Positions 35,011 to 44,104 of a DNA stretch of 64,000 nucleotides are shown piece after piece. The position numbers were made by a program, and so were the translations under genes. Below the pieces are notes generated by a model. The model ran no database searches and was not told where the DNA came from. It saw only the letters and a program-made list of their open reading frames with translations. Source of the DNA: CAWBLP01 sp963721065 (lineage in GTDB: Bacteria > Pseudomonadota > Alphaproteobacteria > Acetobacterales > Acetobacteraceae). The first letter of the stretch is position 1; each line of letters begins with the position of its first letter. The stretch lies in assembly GCA_963721065.1 (NCBI GenBank), contig CAVRHO010000002.1, forward strand, positions 496,001 through 560,000, in the 5' to 3' direction.

Positions 35011-35444
35011 CGTTTCATCCCTTCATCGCACCCGGAACCCGAACACACGGCGGCGGGGTCCATCCACATCACCTCCCAGATATGGCCGTCGGGGTCCTCG
35101 AAGCTGCGGCCATACATGAAGCCGACATCCTGCACCGGCACCGGGTCTGCCTTGCCGCCCGCGCGCACCGCCTTGTCCAGCGTCGCCGAAACGGTGTCCC
35201 GGCTGTCTTCCGACAGGCATAACAGGACCTGCGCGTTGGCATGGGCATCGACGATCGGCTTGGCGGTGAACTGGCGCCACTTGTCGTGCGTGAGCAGCAT
35301 CACGTGGATGGTTTCGGAAATCACCATGCAGGCCGCCGTGTCGTCGGTGAAGCGCGGATTGTTGATGGCGCCCACCGCCTGGTAGAATGCCATCGATCGT
35401 TTGAGGTCCGTCACCGGCAGGTTGACGAAAATGAGCCGGCTCAT
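35007..35444 (-). CDS. VOC-superfamily (glyoxalase/bleomycin resistance-like) protein
   Basis: A 145-residue protein of paired beta-alpha-beta-beta-beta modules. It begins SRLIFVNLPVTDLKRSMAFY, with NPRFTDDTAACMVISETIHV near 40, and ends DVGFMYGRSFEDPDGHIWEVMW, where the Glu and His are possible metal ligands. Its role (lyase, dioxygenase or binding protein) is open. ATG 35444 has GGAGGGAG 7 bases upstream. The ATG used for longer versions (35474) has no RBS. An ECF42-type promoter lies about 50 bases upstream, so this is the first gene of the regulated operon. Confidence 0.88.
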   Translation of the reverse strand: MSRLIFVNLPVTDLKRSMAFYQAVGAINNPRFTDDTAACMVISETIHVMLLTHDKWRQFTAKPIVDAHANAQVLLCLSEDSRDTVSATLDKAVRAGGKADPVPVQDVGFMYGRSFEDPDGHIWEVMWMDPAAVCSGSGCDEGMKR

Positions 35445-35492
35445 GGCAAATCTCCCTCCAGAAAGCGTCGGCATCAGCGCCCGACACTCCTG

Positions 35493-35519
35493 ATCGAACC
35501 GGGGACCGCGATTTCGACA
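35493..35519 (-). promoter_or_regulatory. ECF42-type promoter for the VOC-YCII-YCII-SRPBCC operon
   Basis: On the minus strand TGTCGA (35519-35514), a 17-base spacer and CGAT (from 35496) stand about 50 bases before the VOC start. TGTCGA with a CGA(T/C) -10 is, as I recall, the promoter described for ECF42 sigma factors. The gene for such a sigma factor is directly upstream. Confidence 0.6.
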
Positions 35520-35537
35520 GCGGCGACGGATTTTTTT

Positions 35538-36797
35538 TCAGGCCCGCGAGGGCCGCGCCTGGCCGACGGGCAGCCGGTCGAGCTGACGCTGGAAATAGCG
35601 TCGCGCGGGCCCTTGACCGGCCAGCGCCAGAGCCCGGTGATACGCGTCGCGCGCCTCTTCATAGCGCTCCGCCCGCCGGCACAGTTCGGCGCGCGCGGCA
35701 TATGCCGGAACGTATTGTGCAAGCTCGGGCAGGCGCATCAGCGCATCGACCAGCGCCAGCCCCACCAGCGGACCATCGCGCATGGCGACTGCGACCGCCC
35801 GGTTGAGCGCGATCACCGGTGAAGGCTCGGTGCGCAGCAACGCGTCATAGAGCCCGACGATCTGCCCCCAGTCGGTATCCGCCCAGCATCGCGCGTCGGC
35901 ATGCACCGCGGCGATCGCCGCCTGCAGCGCATAGCTGCCGATGCCGCCCATGCGCAGCGCCTGCTCGGCCAGTGCCTGGCCTTCGGCGATGGCCGCGCGA
36001 TCCCATAGCGCCCGATCCTGGTCTTCCAGGCTGATGAATTCCCCCGCCGCCGCTTCCCGCGCCGCCCGCCGGGACTCCTGCAGCAGCATCAGGGCCAGCA
36101 GGCCGATGACTTCGGGTTCCGCCAGCAGGTCCCGCAGCAGCCGAACCAGCCGGATCGCCTCCTGCGAGAGCGCGGGGTCGGTGGCCCTGTCTCCGGCCGA
36201 AGGAGCGTAGCCCTCGTTGAAGATCAGGTAGATGACCCGCAACACGCTCGCCAGCCGCTCCGGCAGCTCATCGGCATCCGGAACCCGATAGGGGATGCGG
36301 GCGTCGCGGATCTTCGACTTCGCGCGCACGATGCGCTGCGCCAGCGTGCCGGGGCTCACGAGAACGGCGCGTGCTATGGCCTCGGTCGTCAGACCGCAGA
36401 CCTCACGCAAGGTCAGGGCGACCTGTGCGTCCCGGGACAGGCTCGGGTGACAGCAGGTAAAGATCAGGCGAAGCTGGTCATCGTCCAGCACGTCCCGTTC
36501 ATCGGGCAGACCGGTAGGATCGGGTGCGGCTTCGACGGCCGGGCCGGCGTCGTCCAGCGAAACCAGGCGCCGGTTTCGACGCATCTGGTCGATCGCCCGG
36601 AACCGTCCCACGGAGACCAGCCAGGCGGCGGGATTGCGCGGCACGCCTTCCACCGGCCAGCGGTCGGCCGCGATCCGGAAGGCTTCGTGCAGGGCCTCCT
36701 CGGCCACGTCGAACCCACCCAGGAGGCGAACCAGCGTGGCGAAGACCTTCCGTCCATCGCGGCGGTACGTTTCCTCGAGCGCGCTGAGACCAGCCAT
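35538..36797 (-). CDS. ECF RNA polymerase sigma factor, ECF42-type with C-terminal TPR-like extension
   Basis: A 419-residue sigma factor. Region 2 spans about residues 10-85 (LEETYRRDGRKVFATLVRLL; RFRAIDQMRRNRR), and region 4 lies near 120-175 (LTLREVCGLTTEAIARAVLV). A long C-terminal extension of helical hairpins follows (AIAAVHADARCWADTDWGQI; PVIALNRAVAVAMRDGP; ARDAYHRALALAGQGPARRY), as in DUF6596/SigJ-like ECF42 proteins. No anti-sigma gene is adjacent, and the extension is thought to regulate activity. ATG 36797 follows AGGTGA. Downstream genes (VOC, YCII/DGPF) are the expected ECF42 partners. Confidence 0.9.
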   Translation of the reverse strand: MAGLSALEETYRRDGRKVFATLVRLLGGFDVAEEALHEAFRIAADRWPVEGVPRNPAAWLVSVGRFRAIDQMRRNRRLVSLDDAGPAVEAAPDPTGLPDERDVLDDDQLRLIFTCCHPSLSRDAQVALTLREVCGLTTEAIARAVLVSPGTLAQRIVRAKSKIRDARIPYRVPDADELPERLASVLRVIYLIFNEGYAPSAGDRATDPALSQEAIRLVRLLRDLLAEPEVIGLLALMLLQESRRAAREAAAGEFISLEDQDRALWDRAAIAEGQALAEQALRMGGIGSYALQAAIAAVHADARCWADTDWGQIVGLYDALLRTEPSPVIALNRAVAVAMRDGPLVGLALVDALMRLPELAQYVPAYAARAELCRRAERYEEARDAYHRALALAGQGPARRYFQRQLDRLPVGQARPSRA

Positions 36798-37154
36798 GGT
36801 CACCTGTGTGAGGCAGGAGAAGCCGGTGGTCCGGCCTCGTCGGTCCGGTGAGGGTACCCGGGAACGTGTCTCCTCGGGTAGTCGGGATGGCCCTCGCCGG
36901 TGCCAGGCTGCGGGATGTCTGATGGGGGCGCCTTCCCCTGGCAAGGACCGCGAGCCTCTGGTGCCGGTGGCGCGGGACAGCGCCCGCCTGAACGGCATGC
37001 ATCGGGCAGGGCCGGGCGTCGGCCAGACCGGCAGCACGATCGACGGACCACGGGTCCGCAACCGGGGGCGAGGTCGGCGCGGCCGACGGTCAGACCCGAC
37101 GCGGGTTGCTGTCACGCACCCCTGCCCGCCACGGCGCGTCGTCGTGCAGCGCTA
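36798..37154. other. Spacer between the ECF sigma gene and motA, no gene seen
   Basis: GC-rich DNA with no RBS-led frame, tandem repeat or clear palindrome. It holds the sigma gene promoter on the minus strand, but no TGTCGA-type site is visible there, so the sigma gene is probably not autoregulated by that motif. Confidence 0.45.
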
Positions 37155-38018
37155 CTACACCTGCACCGACTGAACCGCCTCCTCCAGCTCCGAGAAGCTC
37201 GGCATGTGCTGGTTCGGCACCATTTTCCGCCCGGACTCCACGCTCACCTGCGGCGCGTTGCCGTGCAGGTGCGTGACCAGCACGGCACGGATCACCTCGT
37301 AGTATTTCGCCTCCTCCTCCACCACGCTCTTCAACCGCGCGGCGAACGGGCCGGCGAAGCCATAGGCCAGCAGCACGCCAAGGAACGTGCCGGTCAGCGC
37401 GCTGCCGATCATGCCGCCCAGTACCGCGGGTGGGCTGTCGATATGCGACATGGTCTTGATCACGCCCAGCACCGCCGCGACGATGCCCAGCGCCGGCAGC
37501 CCGTCCGAGAGGCTCTGCAGCGCGTGTGCGCCGTGCAGTTCCTCCTGCAGCGTCTTCTTCAGCTCGCGCGCCATGACGTCCTCGATCTGGTTCGGATCGT
37601 CGGCGTTCATCCCCACCATGCGCAGGTAGTCACAGATGATCGCCGTGGCGAACCTGTTGCCCAGGATGCGCGGGAACTTCTGGAAGGCGGCGCTTTCCTC
37701 CGGCTTCTCGATATGCGGCTCCAGCGCCATGTTGCCCTTGGTGCTGGCCAGCCGCATCAGGAAATACAGCAGGCTGAGCAGATCGATGTAGTCCGACTTG
37801 TGGAAGGACGCCCCTTTCAGGATCTTCTTGAAGTTGCCCAGGGCATGTTTCACGTCGTGCATGCTGTTGGACATCACGAAGACGCCGATGCCGGCACCGC
37901 CGATGGTCCACATCTCGAACGGCAGCGCCTCGGCCAGCGGCGCGACCGCCCCGCCGGAGACGAGATAGCTGCCGAACACGCACATCAGCAGAAAGCCCAG
38001 GGCGGCGAGCGGAATCAT
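37155..38018 (-). CDS. motA: Flagellar motor stator protein MotA
   Basis: A 287-residue inner-membrane proton-channel subunit. It begins MIPLAALGFLLMCVFGSYLV, and has the cytoplasmic loop with ICDYLRMVGMNADDPNQIED, the TM3-TM4 pair LSDGLPALGIVAAVLGVIKT and GSALTGTFLGVLLAYGFAGP, and the conserved Pro pair around the channel. With MotB it forms the stator that turns the flagellum. It follows motB by 9 bases, the reverse of the usual motA-motB order. No other flagellar gene is in the window. The N-terminus is rather short before TM1, as in other alphaproteobacteria. Confidence 0.93.
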   Translation of the reverse strand: MIPLAALGFLLMCVFGSYLVSGGAVAPLAEALPFEMWTIGGAGIGVFVMSNSMHDVKHALGNFKKILKGASFHKSDYIDLLSLLYFLMRLASTKGNMALEPHIEKPEESAAFQKFPRILGNRFATAIICDYLRMVGMNADDPNQIEDVMARELKKTLQEELHGAHALQSLSDGLPALGIVAAVLGVIKTMSHIDSPPAVLGGMIGSALTGTFLGVLLAYGFAGPFAARLKSVVEEEAKYYEVIRAVLVTHLHGNAPQVSVESGRKMVPNQHMPSFSELEEAVQSVQV

Positions 38019-38027
38019 GACGCGCGC

Positions 38028-39137
38028 TCAAGGAGCTACGGGCGGCAGCGGCTTCGCTTGTCCGGGTGGGCGTGGCGGCGAAGCGGGCGGACGGGGACGT
38101 GCCTGGCGCAGCACCACGATGGCGATGCGCCGGTTGGCGGGCGCCAGCGGATCGGATGGCAGCAGCAGGTCGTGGTCGGCGCGGCCGATAACGCTGTTGA
38201 TGCGCTTGTCCGGAAAGCCGGACTCCACCAGCAGGCGCCGCGTGGCGTTGGCGCGTTCGGTGGACAGCTCCCAGTTGGTGTGATTGGGGCCGGGGAACTG
38301 CGCCGCATCGGTGTGGCCGGTGATCGAGATCGCGTGGTGCAGCCGGGCCAGCACCGGCGCGATTTTCTGCAGCAGCAGGCGGGCGCGTTCGTTGGGTTCC
38401 GTTGAACCCAGGGCGAACATAGGCCGCCGCTTCTGGTCCAGGATCTGGATGCGCAGGCCCTGCGGCGTGATGTCGATGGCGATCTGGCTGGCCAGTACCG
38501 CCAGCGCCGGGTCGCTGCGGATTGCCTGGCTGATCTCCTGTGCCGCCGCCTTGAAGGCCGCTTTCTCCTGCGCCACCGGGTCGATCGGTGGCAGCCGGGG
38601 GACCGGCTGGCCGGCGGTGGGACCATCGGGCGGCCCGTCCGGCACCGCGCCTTCCGGCGCATCCGGTCCCTGGGGCGAGTCGGGCTGCCCCATCGGCCGG
38701 GCCGCCGGCACGTTCGGCCTGGTATGGGTGGCGCTGCCGGCCTGGTGGTTGGCATGGCCCGGCACCCGCGCCTGGTGGCTGGCGTCGCGCCCCTTTTCCA
38801 GGGCCGCCGGGCGGTCGCCCGGGACCAGCTTCACCGCGCCACGGTCGGAGATCATGGTGCCCTGGTCGAACGCGGTGTGTCCCCCGAACGGCTCGCCGGT
38901 GCCGGAGGAGGCGTGGCTGAACAGGTTGCTGGGCGCGAAGTAGTCGGCCAGGCCGCGGCGCTGCTCCTCGGTGGTGGCGTTCAGCAGCCACATCAGCAGG
39001 AAGAACGCCATCATCGCGGTCACGAAATCGGCGTAGGCCACCTTCCAGGCGCCGCCATGCGCCGCCTCCTCGCCGGATTCTTCCTTGCGGATGATGATCG
39101 TCGCCTGCTTGCCGTTCTTGTCCCTCTTGCCGCGCAT
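38028..39137 (-). CDS. motB: Flagellar motor stator protein MotB
   Basis: A 369-residue stator subunit. The cytoplasmic start is basic (KRDKNGKQATIIIRKEE); one TM segment carries the proton-accepting Asp in WKVAYADFVTAMMAFFLLMW near residues 32-51. An Ala/Pro/Gly-rich linker follows, then the OmpA-like peptidoglycan-binding domain (ISITGHTDAAQFPGPNHTNW; NRRIAIVVLRQ). The periplasmic linker is long and low-complexity. Its stop is 9 bases before motA, so the pair is transcribed motB first. Confidence 0.93.
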   Translation of the reverse strand: MRGKRDKNGKQATIIIRKEESGEEAAHGGAWKVAYADFVTAMMAFFLLMWLLNATTEEQRRGLADYFAPSNLFSHASSGTGEPFGGHTAFDQGTMISDRGAVKLVPGDRPAALEKGRDASHQARVPGHANHQAGSATHTRPNVPAARPMGQPDSPQGPDAPEGAVPDGPPDGPTAGQPVPRLPPIDPVAQEKAAFKAAAQEISQAIRSDPALAVLASQIAIDITPQGLRIQILDQKRRPMFALGSTEPNERARLLLQKIAPVLARLHHAISITGHTDAAQFPGPNHTNWELSTERANATRRLLVESGFPDKRINSVIGRADHDLLLPSDPLAPANRRIAIVVLRQARPRPPASPPRPPGQAKPLPPVAP

Positions 39138-39420
39138 CCGTTCCGCCGTTGCCGCACTGCGAAGGAGGATGCACCGGATGGGTTAACGTTCGGTGATCAG
39201 CGGGGCGCCGGGGCGGGTCGCTGACAAGGAAGGGGCCCTTTCGGCCCGCCACCACACACACGGACTGCCAAAGTGACCACCCCGAATACCGCTCATGACA
39301 AGGTTGCCGATGCCGGCAGAGACTCTCCGGTGCTGGCCGCACCCGTCGTCGGTGAGCCGCCTTCACCGGCAACGACGTGGTACGCCGCGTCCGCGCGACC
39401 GGTCGGTTCAGACCGGATCG

Positions 39421-39975
39421 CTAACTCGCGGACAGGCAGCGTTCCAGATATCCCCGGAAGTGGTCCGGCGGCGGGGTCGGCAGGTCCTTCACCTTCGCCG
39501 CCTCGTCGAACCGGCGCAGCCGCACCGCCGCCTCGGCCTGCGGCAGGGCACGGAACGCGGCAACCTCGGCCTCGGACATCGGGCCGCCCTGCAGCGACAG
39601 GCTCAGCACGCTGTCGGGGGAGAGTTTGCCGAAATAGTCCGCCTCGGTCGCGCACAGATACCGCTTCGCCGCCACGTGCAGGCGCACCGGCCCGGTCACC
39701 GCGGGACCGAAGCGATCCGCCAGGTAGGCGTGCCCGACCGCCTCATGCCGGTCGTCCACGCCCCCGGCCGCCGGGTTGTCGCCCATCCCGTGCACCATGT
39801 GGCCGATATCGTGCAGCAGTGCCGCGACGATCAGCGCGTCGTCGCAGCCTTCCTGTTCCGCCAGGTGCGCCGCCTGCAGCGCGTGCTGCAACTGGCTGAC
39901 GTCATGCAGCCCGTAGCGGCGGACGCCCTTCTCCTCCAGCAGCGCCAGCAGCGAGCCGGCCGTGATGTCGCGCAT
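39421..39975 (-). CDS. HD-domain protein of the phosphonate-oxygenase (PhnZ) type
   Basis: A 184-residue HD-fold protein. Metal ligands: His31 in QLQHAL, His55-Asp56 in LLHDIGH, His near 77 (DRHEAVGH) and near 99 (RLHVAAKRY), then the C-terminal Asp region. The family includes PhnZ, a diiron mixed-valent oxygenase that cleaves organophosphonates. The Tyr of the substrate loop is kept (RRYGLHDVSQLQH). As I recall, PhnZ has a Glu three residues after that Tyr; here it is His, so the substrate may differ. No phosphonate genes are near. The start follows the fabI stop directly (TGAATG). Confidence 0.75.
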   Translation of the reverse strand: MRDITAGSLLALLEEKGVRRYGLHDVSQLQHALQAAHLAEQEGCDDALIVAALLHDIGHMVHGMGDNPAAGGVDDRHEAVGHAYLADRFGPAVTGPVRLHVAAKRYLCATEADYFGKLSPDSVLSLSLQGGPMSEAEVAAFRALPQAEAAVRLRRFDEAAKVKDLPTPPPDHFRGYLERCLSAS

Positions 39976-40818
39976 TCATCCCTCGACGATGGCGATGTCC
40001 GGCGCCGCCGGATTCTTCATGCCGACGGTGTGGTAGCCGCAATCGACATGATGCACCTCGCCGGTGACGCCCCCCCCGAGGTCGGACAGCAGATACACCC
40101 CTGCGCCGCCGACTTCGTCGATGGTTACGTTACGTTGCATCGGCGAATTGAGCTGGTTCCAGCGCAGGATGTAGCGGAAGTCGCCGATGCCGCTGGCCGC
40201 CAGGGTCTTGATCGGGCCGGCGCTGATCGCGTTCACCCGGATGCCGTCGCCGCCCAGGTCGGCCGCCATGTAGCGCACCGACGCCTCCAGCGCCGCCTTG
40301 GCCACGCCCATCACGTTGTAGTGCGGCATCCAGCGTTCGGCGCCCAGATAGGTGAGCGTCAGCAGCGACCCGCCTGACCGCATCATCGGCACCGCCCGCT
40401 GGCCGACCGCGACGAAGGAATAGCAGGAGATGTCCAGAGCCTGCAGGAAGGCGGCGCGCGATGTGTCCAGGAAGCGCCCGCGCAGATACGCCTTGTCGGC
40501 AAAGCCGATGGCGTGCACCAGGAAGTCCAGCCCGTCCCAGTGCTCGCGCAGGCTGGCGAAGGCGGAATCGATGCTGGCGTCGTCCGCCACGTCGCAGGGG
40601 AACACCAGGTCGGACCCCACCGAGGCGGCCAACGGGCGTACCCGCCTGGCGAGCGCCTCGCCCTGGTAGGTGAAGGCAAGGTCCGCCCCCTGCGCCGCGC
40701 AGGCCGCGGCGATGCCCCAGGCCAGCGAGCGGTCGTTCGCCACGCCCATGATCAGGCCACGCCGGCCCTGCATGAGGGTGCCTTTCGCGGGCAGGCTGGC
40801 AGGGGCGCTCTCGGGCAT
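39976..40818 (-). CDS. fabI: Enoyl-[acyl-carrier-protein] reductase FabI (NADH)
   Basis: A 280-residue SDR-type enoyl reductase that completes each cycle of fatty acid elongation. The nucleotide loop is GVANDRSLAWGIA near residue 25, the acidic pocket CDVADDASID near 77, and the active site YLGAERWMPHYNVMGVAKAAL contains the FabI Tyr and Lys (Y-x6-K). Near the end is NAISAGPIKTLAASGIGDF, the loop targeted by triclosan-like inhibitors. ATG 40818 is the start; the frame continues upstream through a 17-bp tandem repeat without an RBS. Its stop abuts the HD-domain gene, suggesting co-transcription. Confidence 0.93.
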   Translation of the reverse strand: MPESAPASLPAKGTLMQGRRGLIMGVANDRSLAWGIAAACAAQGADLAFTYQGEALARRVRPLAASVGSDLVFPCDVADDASIDSAFASLREHWDGLDFLVHAIGFADKAYLRGRFLDTSRAAFLQALDISCYSFVAVGQRAVPMMRSGGSLLTLTYLGAERWMPHYNVMGVAKAALEASVRYMAADLGGDGIRVNAISAGPIKTLAASGIGDFRYILRWNQLNSPMQRNVTIDEVGGAGVYLLSDLGGGVTGEVHHVDCGYHTVGMKNPAAPDIAIVEG

Positions 40819-40909
40819 GCGGTCCTCGCGGGCTGTTGCGAATCCTTGACCGTGTTTGGTGGCACAGGCGCGCGCCACCCGGCAAGGCCCGCCGCGGCGC
40901 CGGCCAGGG

Positions 40910-41028
40910 CGCGACATCGGCCCGGGCGCGACATCGGCCCGGGCGCGACATCGGCCAGGGCGCGACATCGGCCCGGGCGCGACATCAGCCCGGGCGCGGC
41001 ATCGGCCCGGGCGCGGCATCGGCCAGGG
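40910..41028. repeat. Minisatellite, 17-bp unit x7, between fabI and the Nudix gene
   Basis: CGCGACATCGGCCCGGG is repeated seven times with at most two changes per unit. The array is exactly 119 bp and ends one base before the Nudix stop codon on the minus strand. Seventeen is not a multiple of three, yet the minus frame stays open toward fabI, giving low-complexity peptide only. Confidence 0.9.
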
Positions 41029-41868
41029 TCAGACGCCGCCGGCTGCCAGCGCGGCGCGCAGGGTGGCGGCGGCATCGCCCGTGACCAGCCCCTCGCGCAG
41101 GAACAGGTCGATCAGCACCAGGTTGACGTTGAACTTGAATTCGTCGCTGTCGCGCACCGTCTCCAGCACGCGCCGGATGGGCAACAGTTCGAACACCGCC
41201 ACCTCGCCGTCGGTCGGGTGCGGCGTGAAGCCGTCCGGCACCGCCAGGTCGTAGCAGAGCAGGCAGTCGCGCCGCAGGCCCTCCGGCCGCTCCATCGTGT
41301 AGGCGATGCGGCCGACCAGGCGGGCCTGGTGGGCCAGGGCAGGGGGGATGGCGGCTTCCTCCCCGGCTTCCTTCACCAGGGTCTGTTCCGGCGTCAGCCC
41401 GGCCGGCACGCCGCCGGCGGTCAGGTGGTCCAGCTTGTTCGGGTCCAGCGCCTTGTCGGCGGCGCGGCGGCCGGTCCACAGGTACAGCCCGTCCGGCCGG
41501 CGCACCAGGCCGTTGACGTGCACGCCCACAGACAGCAGGCCGAAGGACGGGATCGCACCGCGGTCGATCTGCGCCAAAGGCGGGCTGTCGGGGGTGGCGC
41601 GCACGTCGAACGCCTCGGACCGCCAGCGATACAGGCCTTGTTCCGCCAGGGCGCGGGCAATTCCGGGCAGCGCCGCCGGATCGTCCAGCACGGCCGCGCT
41701 GGCATCCACACGCATTGCGGGAAACGCCGCCAGGGCATCCGCCATGGCGGGGCGCAGCCAGCCGACCGGTGTGGTGCCGATACGGAACGGGCGGCGGTCG
41801 CCCGGCAACCGGGCATTCTGGCACGCCCGGATATGGCGCAGGAATCCGTCCACGCTCGCATCAGCCAC
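41029..41868 (-). CDS. Nudix hydrolase with N-terminal DUF4743 domain
   Basis: A 279-residue protein. The N-terminal part (FLRHIRACQNARLPGDRRPF) is the DUF4743 region, related to the eukaryotic Nudix proteins active on thiamine-diphosphate analogues. The Nudix box runs GGVPAGLTPEQTLVKEAGEE near residues 153-172, with Lys replacing the usual Arg before EAGEE. A C-terminal helix ends SDEFKFNVNLVLIDLFLREG. The likely role is hydrolysis of damaged or toxic nucleoside- or thiamine-diphosphate derivatives. Its stop codon abuts the 17-bp minisatellite. Confidence 0.85.
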   Translation of the reverse strand: MADASVDGFLRHIRACQNARLPGDRRPFRIGTTPVGWLRPAMADALAAFPAMRVDASAAVLDDPAALPGIARALAEQGLYRWRSEAFDVRATPDSPPLAQIDRGAIPSFGLLSVGVHVNGLVRRPDGLYLWTGRRAADKALDPNKLDHLTAGGVPAGLTPEQTLVKEAGEEAAIPPALAHQARLVGRIAYTMERPEGLRRDCLLCYDLAVPDGFTPHPTDGEVAVFELLPIRRVLETVRDSDEFKFNVNLVLIDLFLREGLVTGDAAATLRAALAAGGV

Positions 41869-41917
41869 TGCGCGTCTCGCCTTTCAAATGCCCGTCCAGC
41901 ATGCCACATCCAGCGGC

Positions 41918-43826
41918 ATGAGACATATGTCGTCCGCTTCGCCGGCGCGCCTGCCGCCCGAATTGCAGGTGCAACGCTCGGGGCTGCAGACGGTGCTGTC
42001 GCTGCTGCCGTATTTGTGGCCGCGCGACAACCGGGGCGCCAGGCTGCGGGTGGTGGTGGCCCTGGTGTTCATGGTGCTGGCCAAGGGCACCACCGTCGTC
42101 GTGCCGATCATCTACAGCCGGGTGGTCGATGCGCTGGCGCCGAAATCCGGCCCGACCTCCATGCTTGCCGTGCCGATCGCGCTGGTGGTGTTCTACGGGC
42201 TGCTGCGCGTCGGCTCCACCGGCTTCGGGGAGTTGCGGGACGCGCTGTTCGCCTCGGTGCAGCAGCGCGCGGTGCGCATCCTGGCGTTGCGCACCTTCCA
42301 GCACCTGCACGGCCTGTCGATGCGCTTCCACATGGACCGGCAGACCGGCGCGCTGTCGCGGGTGATCGACCGCGGCACGCTGGGCATGCAGTCGGTGCTG
42401 CGCCTGGCGGTGTTCAACGTGGTGCCGACGGCGATCGAGCTGCTGCTGGTCACCGCCATCATCTGGCGCATGTTCGACTGGCGCTATGCGGTGGTCACGC
42501 TGGGCGCGGTGGCCGCCTATGTCGCCTTCACCACCGTCTTCGCCGCCCAGCGCGTGCGTTACCGCCGGCGGATGAACGACACCGACAACGACGCCTCCAC
42601 CAAGGCGCTGGACAGCCTGCTGAACTTCGAAACGGTCAAGTATTTCGGCAACGAGGTCGCATGAGTCGCTGCGCTACGACGCCGCGCTGGCACGGTATGA
42701 GCGTGCCTCGGTGCGGGTGCAGGTGTCGCTGAACCTGATGAACCTGGGCCAGGGGCTGATCATCGCCGTCGGGCTGACCGTGATCATGCTGATGGCGGCC
42801 AACGGCGTGGCGTCCGGCAAGCTGACGGTCGGCAGGTTCGTGCTGATCAACACCTACCTGATGCAGCTCTACCAGCCGCTGAACTTCCTGGGGATGGTCT
42901 ATATGACCATCAAGCAGGGGCTGGTGGACATGGAGCAGATGTTCGTCCTGCTGAAAGTGTCGCGCGACGTGGAGGACAGGCCCGGCGCGGTGGCGCTGAA
43001 GGCGCACCTGTCGCAGGGCGCCGCGGGCGAGGTGCGGTTCCAGGACGTGCGCTTCGGCTACCGTCCGGACCATCCGATCCTGCGCGGCGTCAGCTTCACC
43101 GTGCCGGCCGGCCGCAAGCTGGCGATCGTCGGGCCAACCGGCGCCGGCAAATCGACCATCACCCGGCTGCTGTTCCGCTTCTACGACGTCACCGGCGGCC
43201 ATGTGCTGATCGACGGCCAGGACGTGCGCGACGTCACCCAGGACAGCCTGCGCTCGGCGATCGGCGTGGTGCCGCAGGATACGGTGCTGTTCAACGATAC
43301 GATCCGCTACAACATTGCCTATGGCCGGCCCGGCGCGACGCAGGCCGAGATCGAGCGGGCGGCGAGGCTGGCGCAGGTGCACGACTTCGTCATGCGCATG
43401 CCGGAGGGCTACGACACGCTGGTCGGCGAGCGCGGCCTGAAACTGTCCGGCGGCGAGAAGCAGCGCGTGGCGATCGCGCGCACCATCCTGAAGGACCCGC
43501 GCATCCTGATCCTGGACGAAGCGACCAGCGCGCTGGACACCCGCACCGAGCAGGACATCCAGGCGGCGCTGCGTGCGGTGTCGCGTGACCGCACCACATT
43601 GGTGATCGCGCACCGGCTGTCCACGGTGGTGGATGCCGACGAAATCATTGTCCTGTCCGACGGCCGTATTGCCGAACGCGGCAGCCATGCCGGCCTGCTG
43701 GCGCGGGGTGGCCTGTATGCCCGGATGTGGGCGATGCAGGCGGCCGAACTGGACGAAGAACCGCTGCCCGACAGGGATTCCGGCGGACCCTTGCTGAAGG
43801 AGGTGAGTGATGCAGCCACACCCTGA
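41918..43826 (+). pseudogene. Atm1/ABCB7-type ABC exporter, split by one extra C
   Basis: A fused permease-ATPase. The TM domain starts with LRDALFASVQQRAVRI text and continues through FHMDRQTGALSRVIDRG to NDASTKALDSLLNFETVKYF. Then an extra C at 42658 (GAGGTCGCATGAG instead of GAGGTGCATGAG) puts HESLRYDAALARYERAS and the ATPase (GPTGAGKST, LSGGEKQRVAIAR, LILDEATSALD) in another frame. Joined it has 635 residues and resembles Atm1 exporters of glutathione-linked sulfur compounds for Fe-S assembly. Both halves are otherwise intact. The 3' end overlaps the next small gene by 17 bases. Confidence 0.87.
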
Positions 43827-44104
43827 CGACGACGCCCCGGCGGACCTCGAGCCACGCGGGCGCGGTGGTGGACAAGGCGATCGAGTACATGATGGGGCAG
43901 AACATCGCCACCATGTCGATCGCCTCGGCCCTGCTGGGCGGCTCGATGGCACTGCTGACGCGCTGCGTGGGCGAGGACGCGGTGGTGCAGATCCTCAACA
44001 ACGCGATCGCCAGCGTGCGGGCGGGCGAGTTGCGCCAGGGGGATGATGCGGGGCCCGGAGATGACGCGGGCAAGGCGGAGGATACCGGCTCGGGCGGGTG
44101 TTGA
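43810..44104 (+). pseudogene. Small conserved protein, frame broken by one extra C
   Basis: The start QPHPDDDAPADL (from ATG 43810) and the body (SHAGAVVDKAIEYMMGQNIA) are joined by deleting the C at 43848 (GACCTCGAGCC to GACCTGAGCC). The result is 97 residues: VDKAIEYMMGQNIATMSIAS, then a hydrophobic LLGGSMALLTR, an ILNNAIASVRAGE end, and an acidic tail. It begins inside the end of the ABC exporter gene, so coupling is likely. I do not know its function. Its stop codon is the first unit of a 14-bp tandem repeat. Confidence 0.65.

Noticed and set aside
35520..35540. T-run after the sigma-factor gene as a terminator
   Set aside because: The Ts are on the plus strand, whereas the gene reads on the minus strand, where they appear as As directly after the stop codon. 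No hairpin precedes them.
40818..41019. N-terminal extension of FabI by Arg/Gly/Pro repeats
   Set aside because: The extension comes from the 17-bp tandem array; FabI starts normally at 40818.
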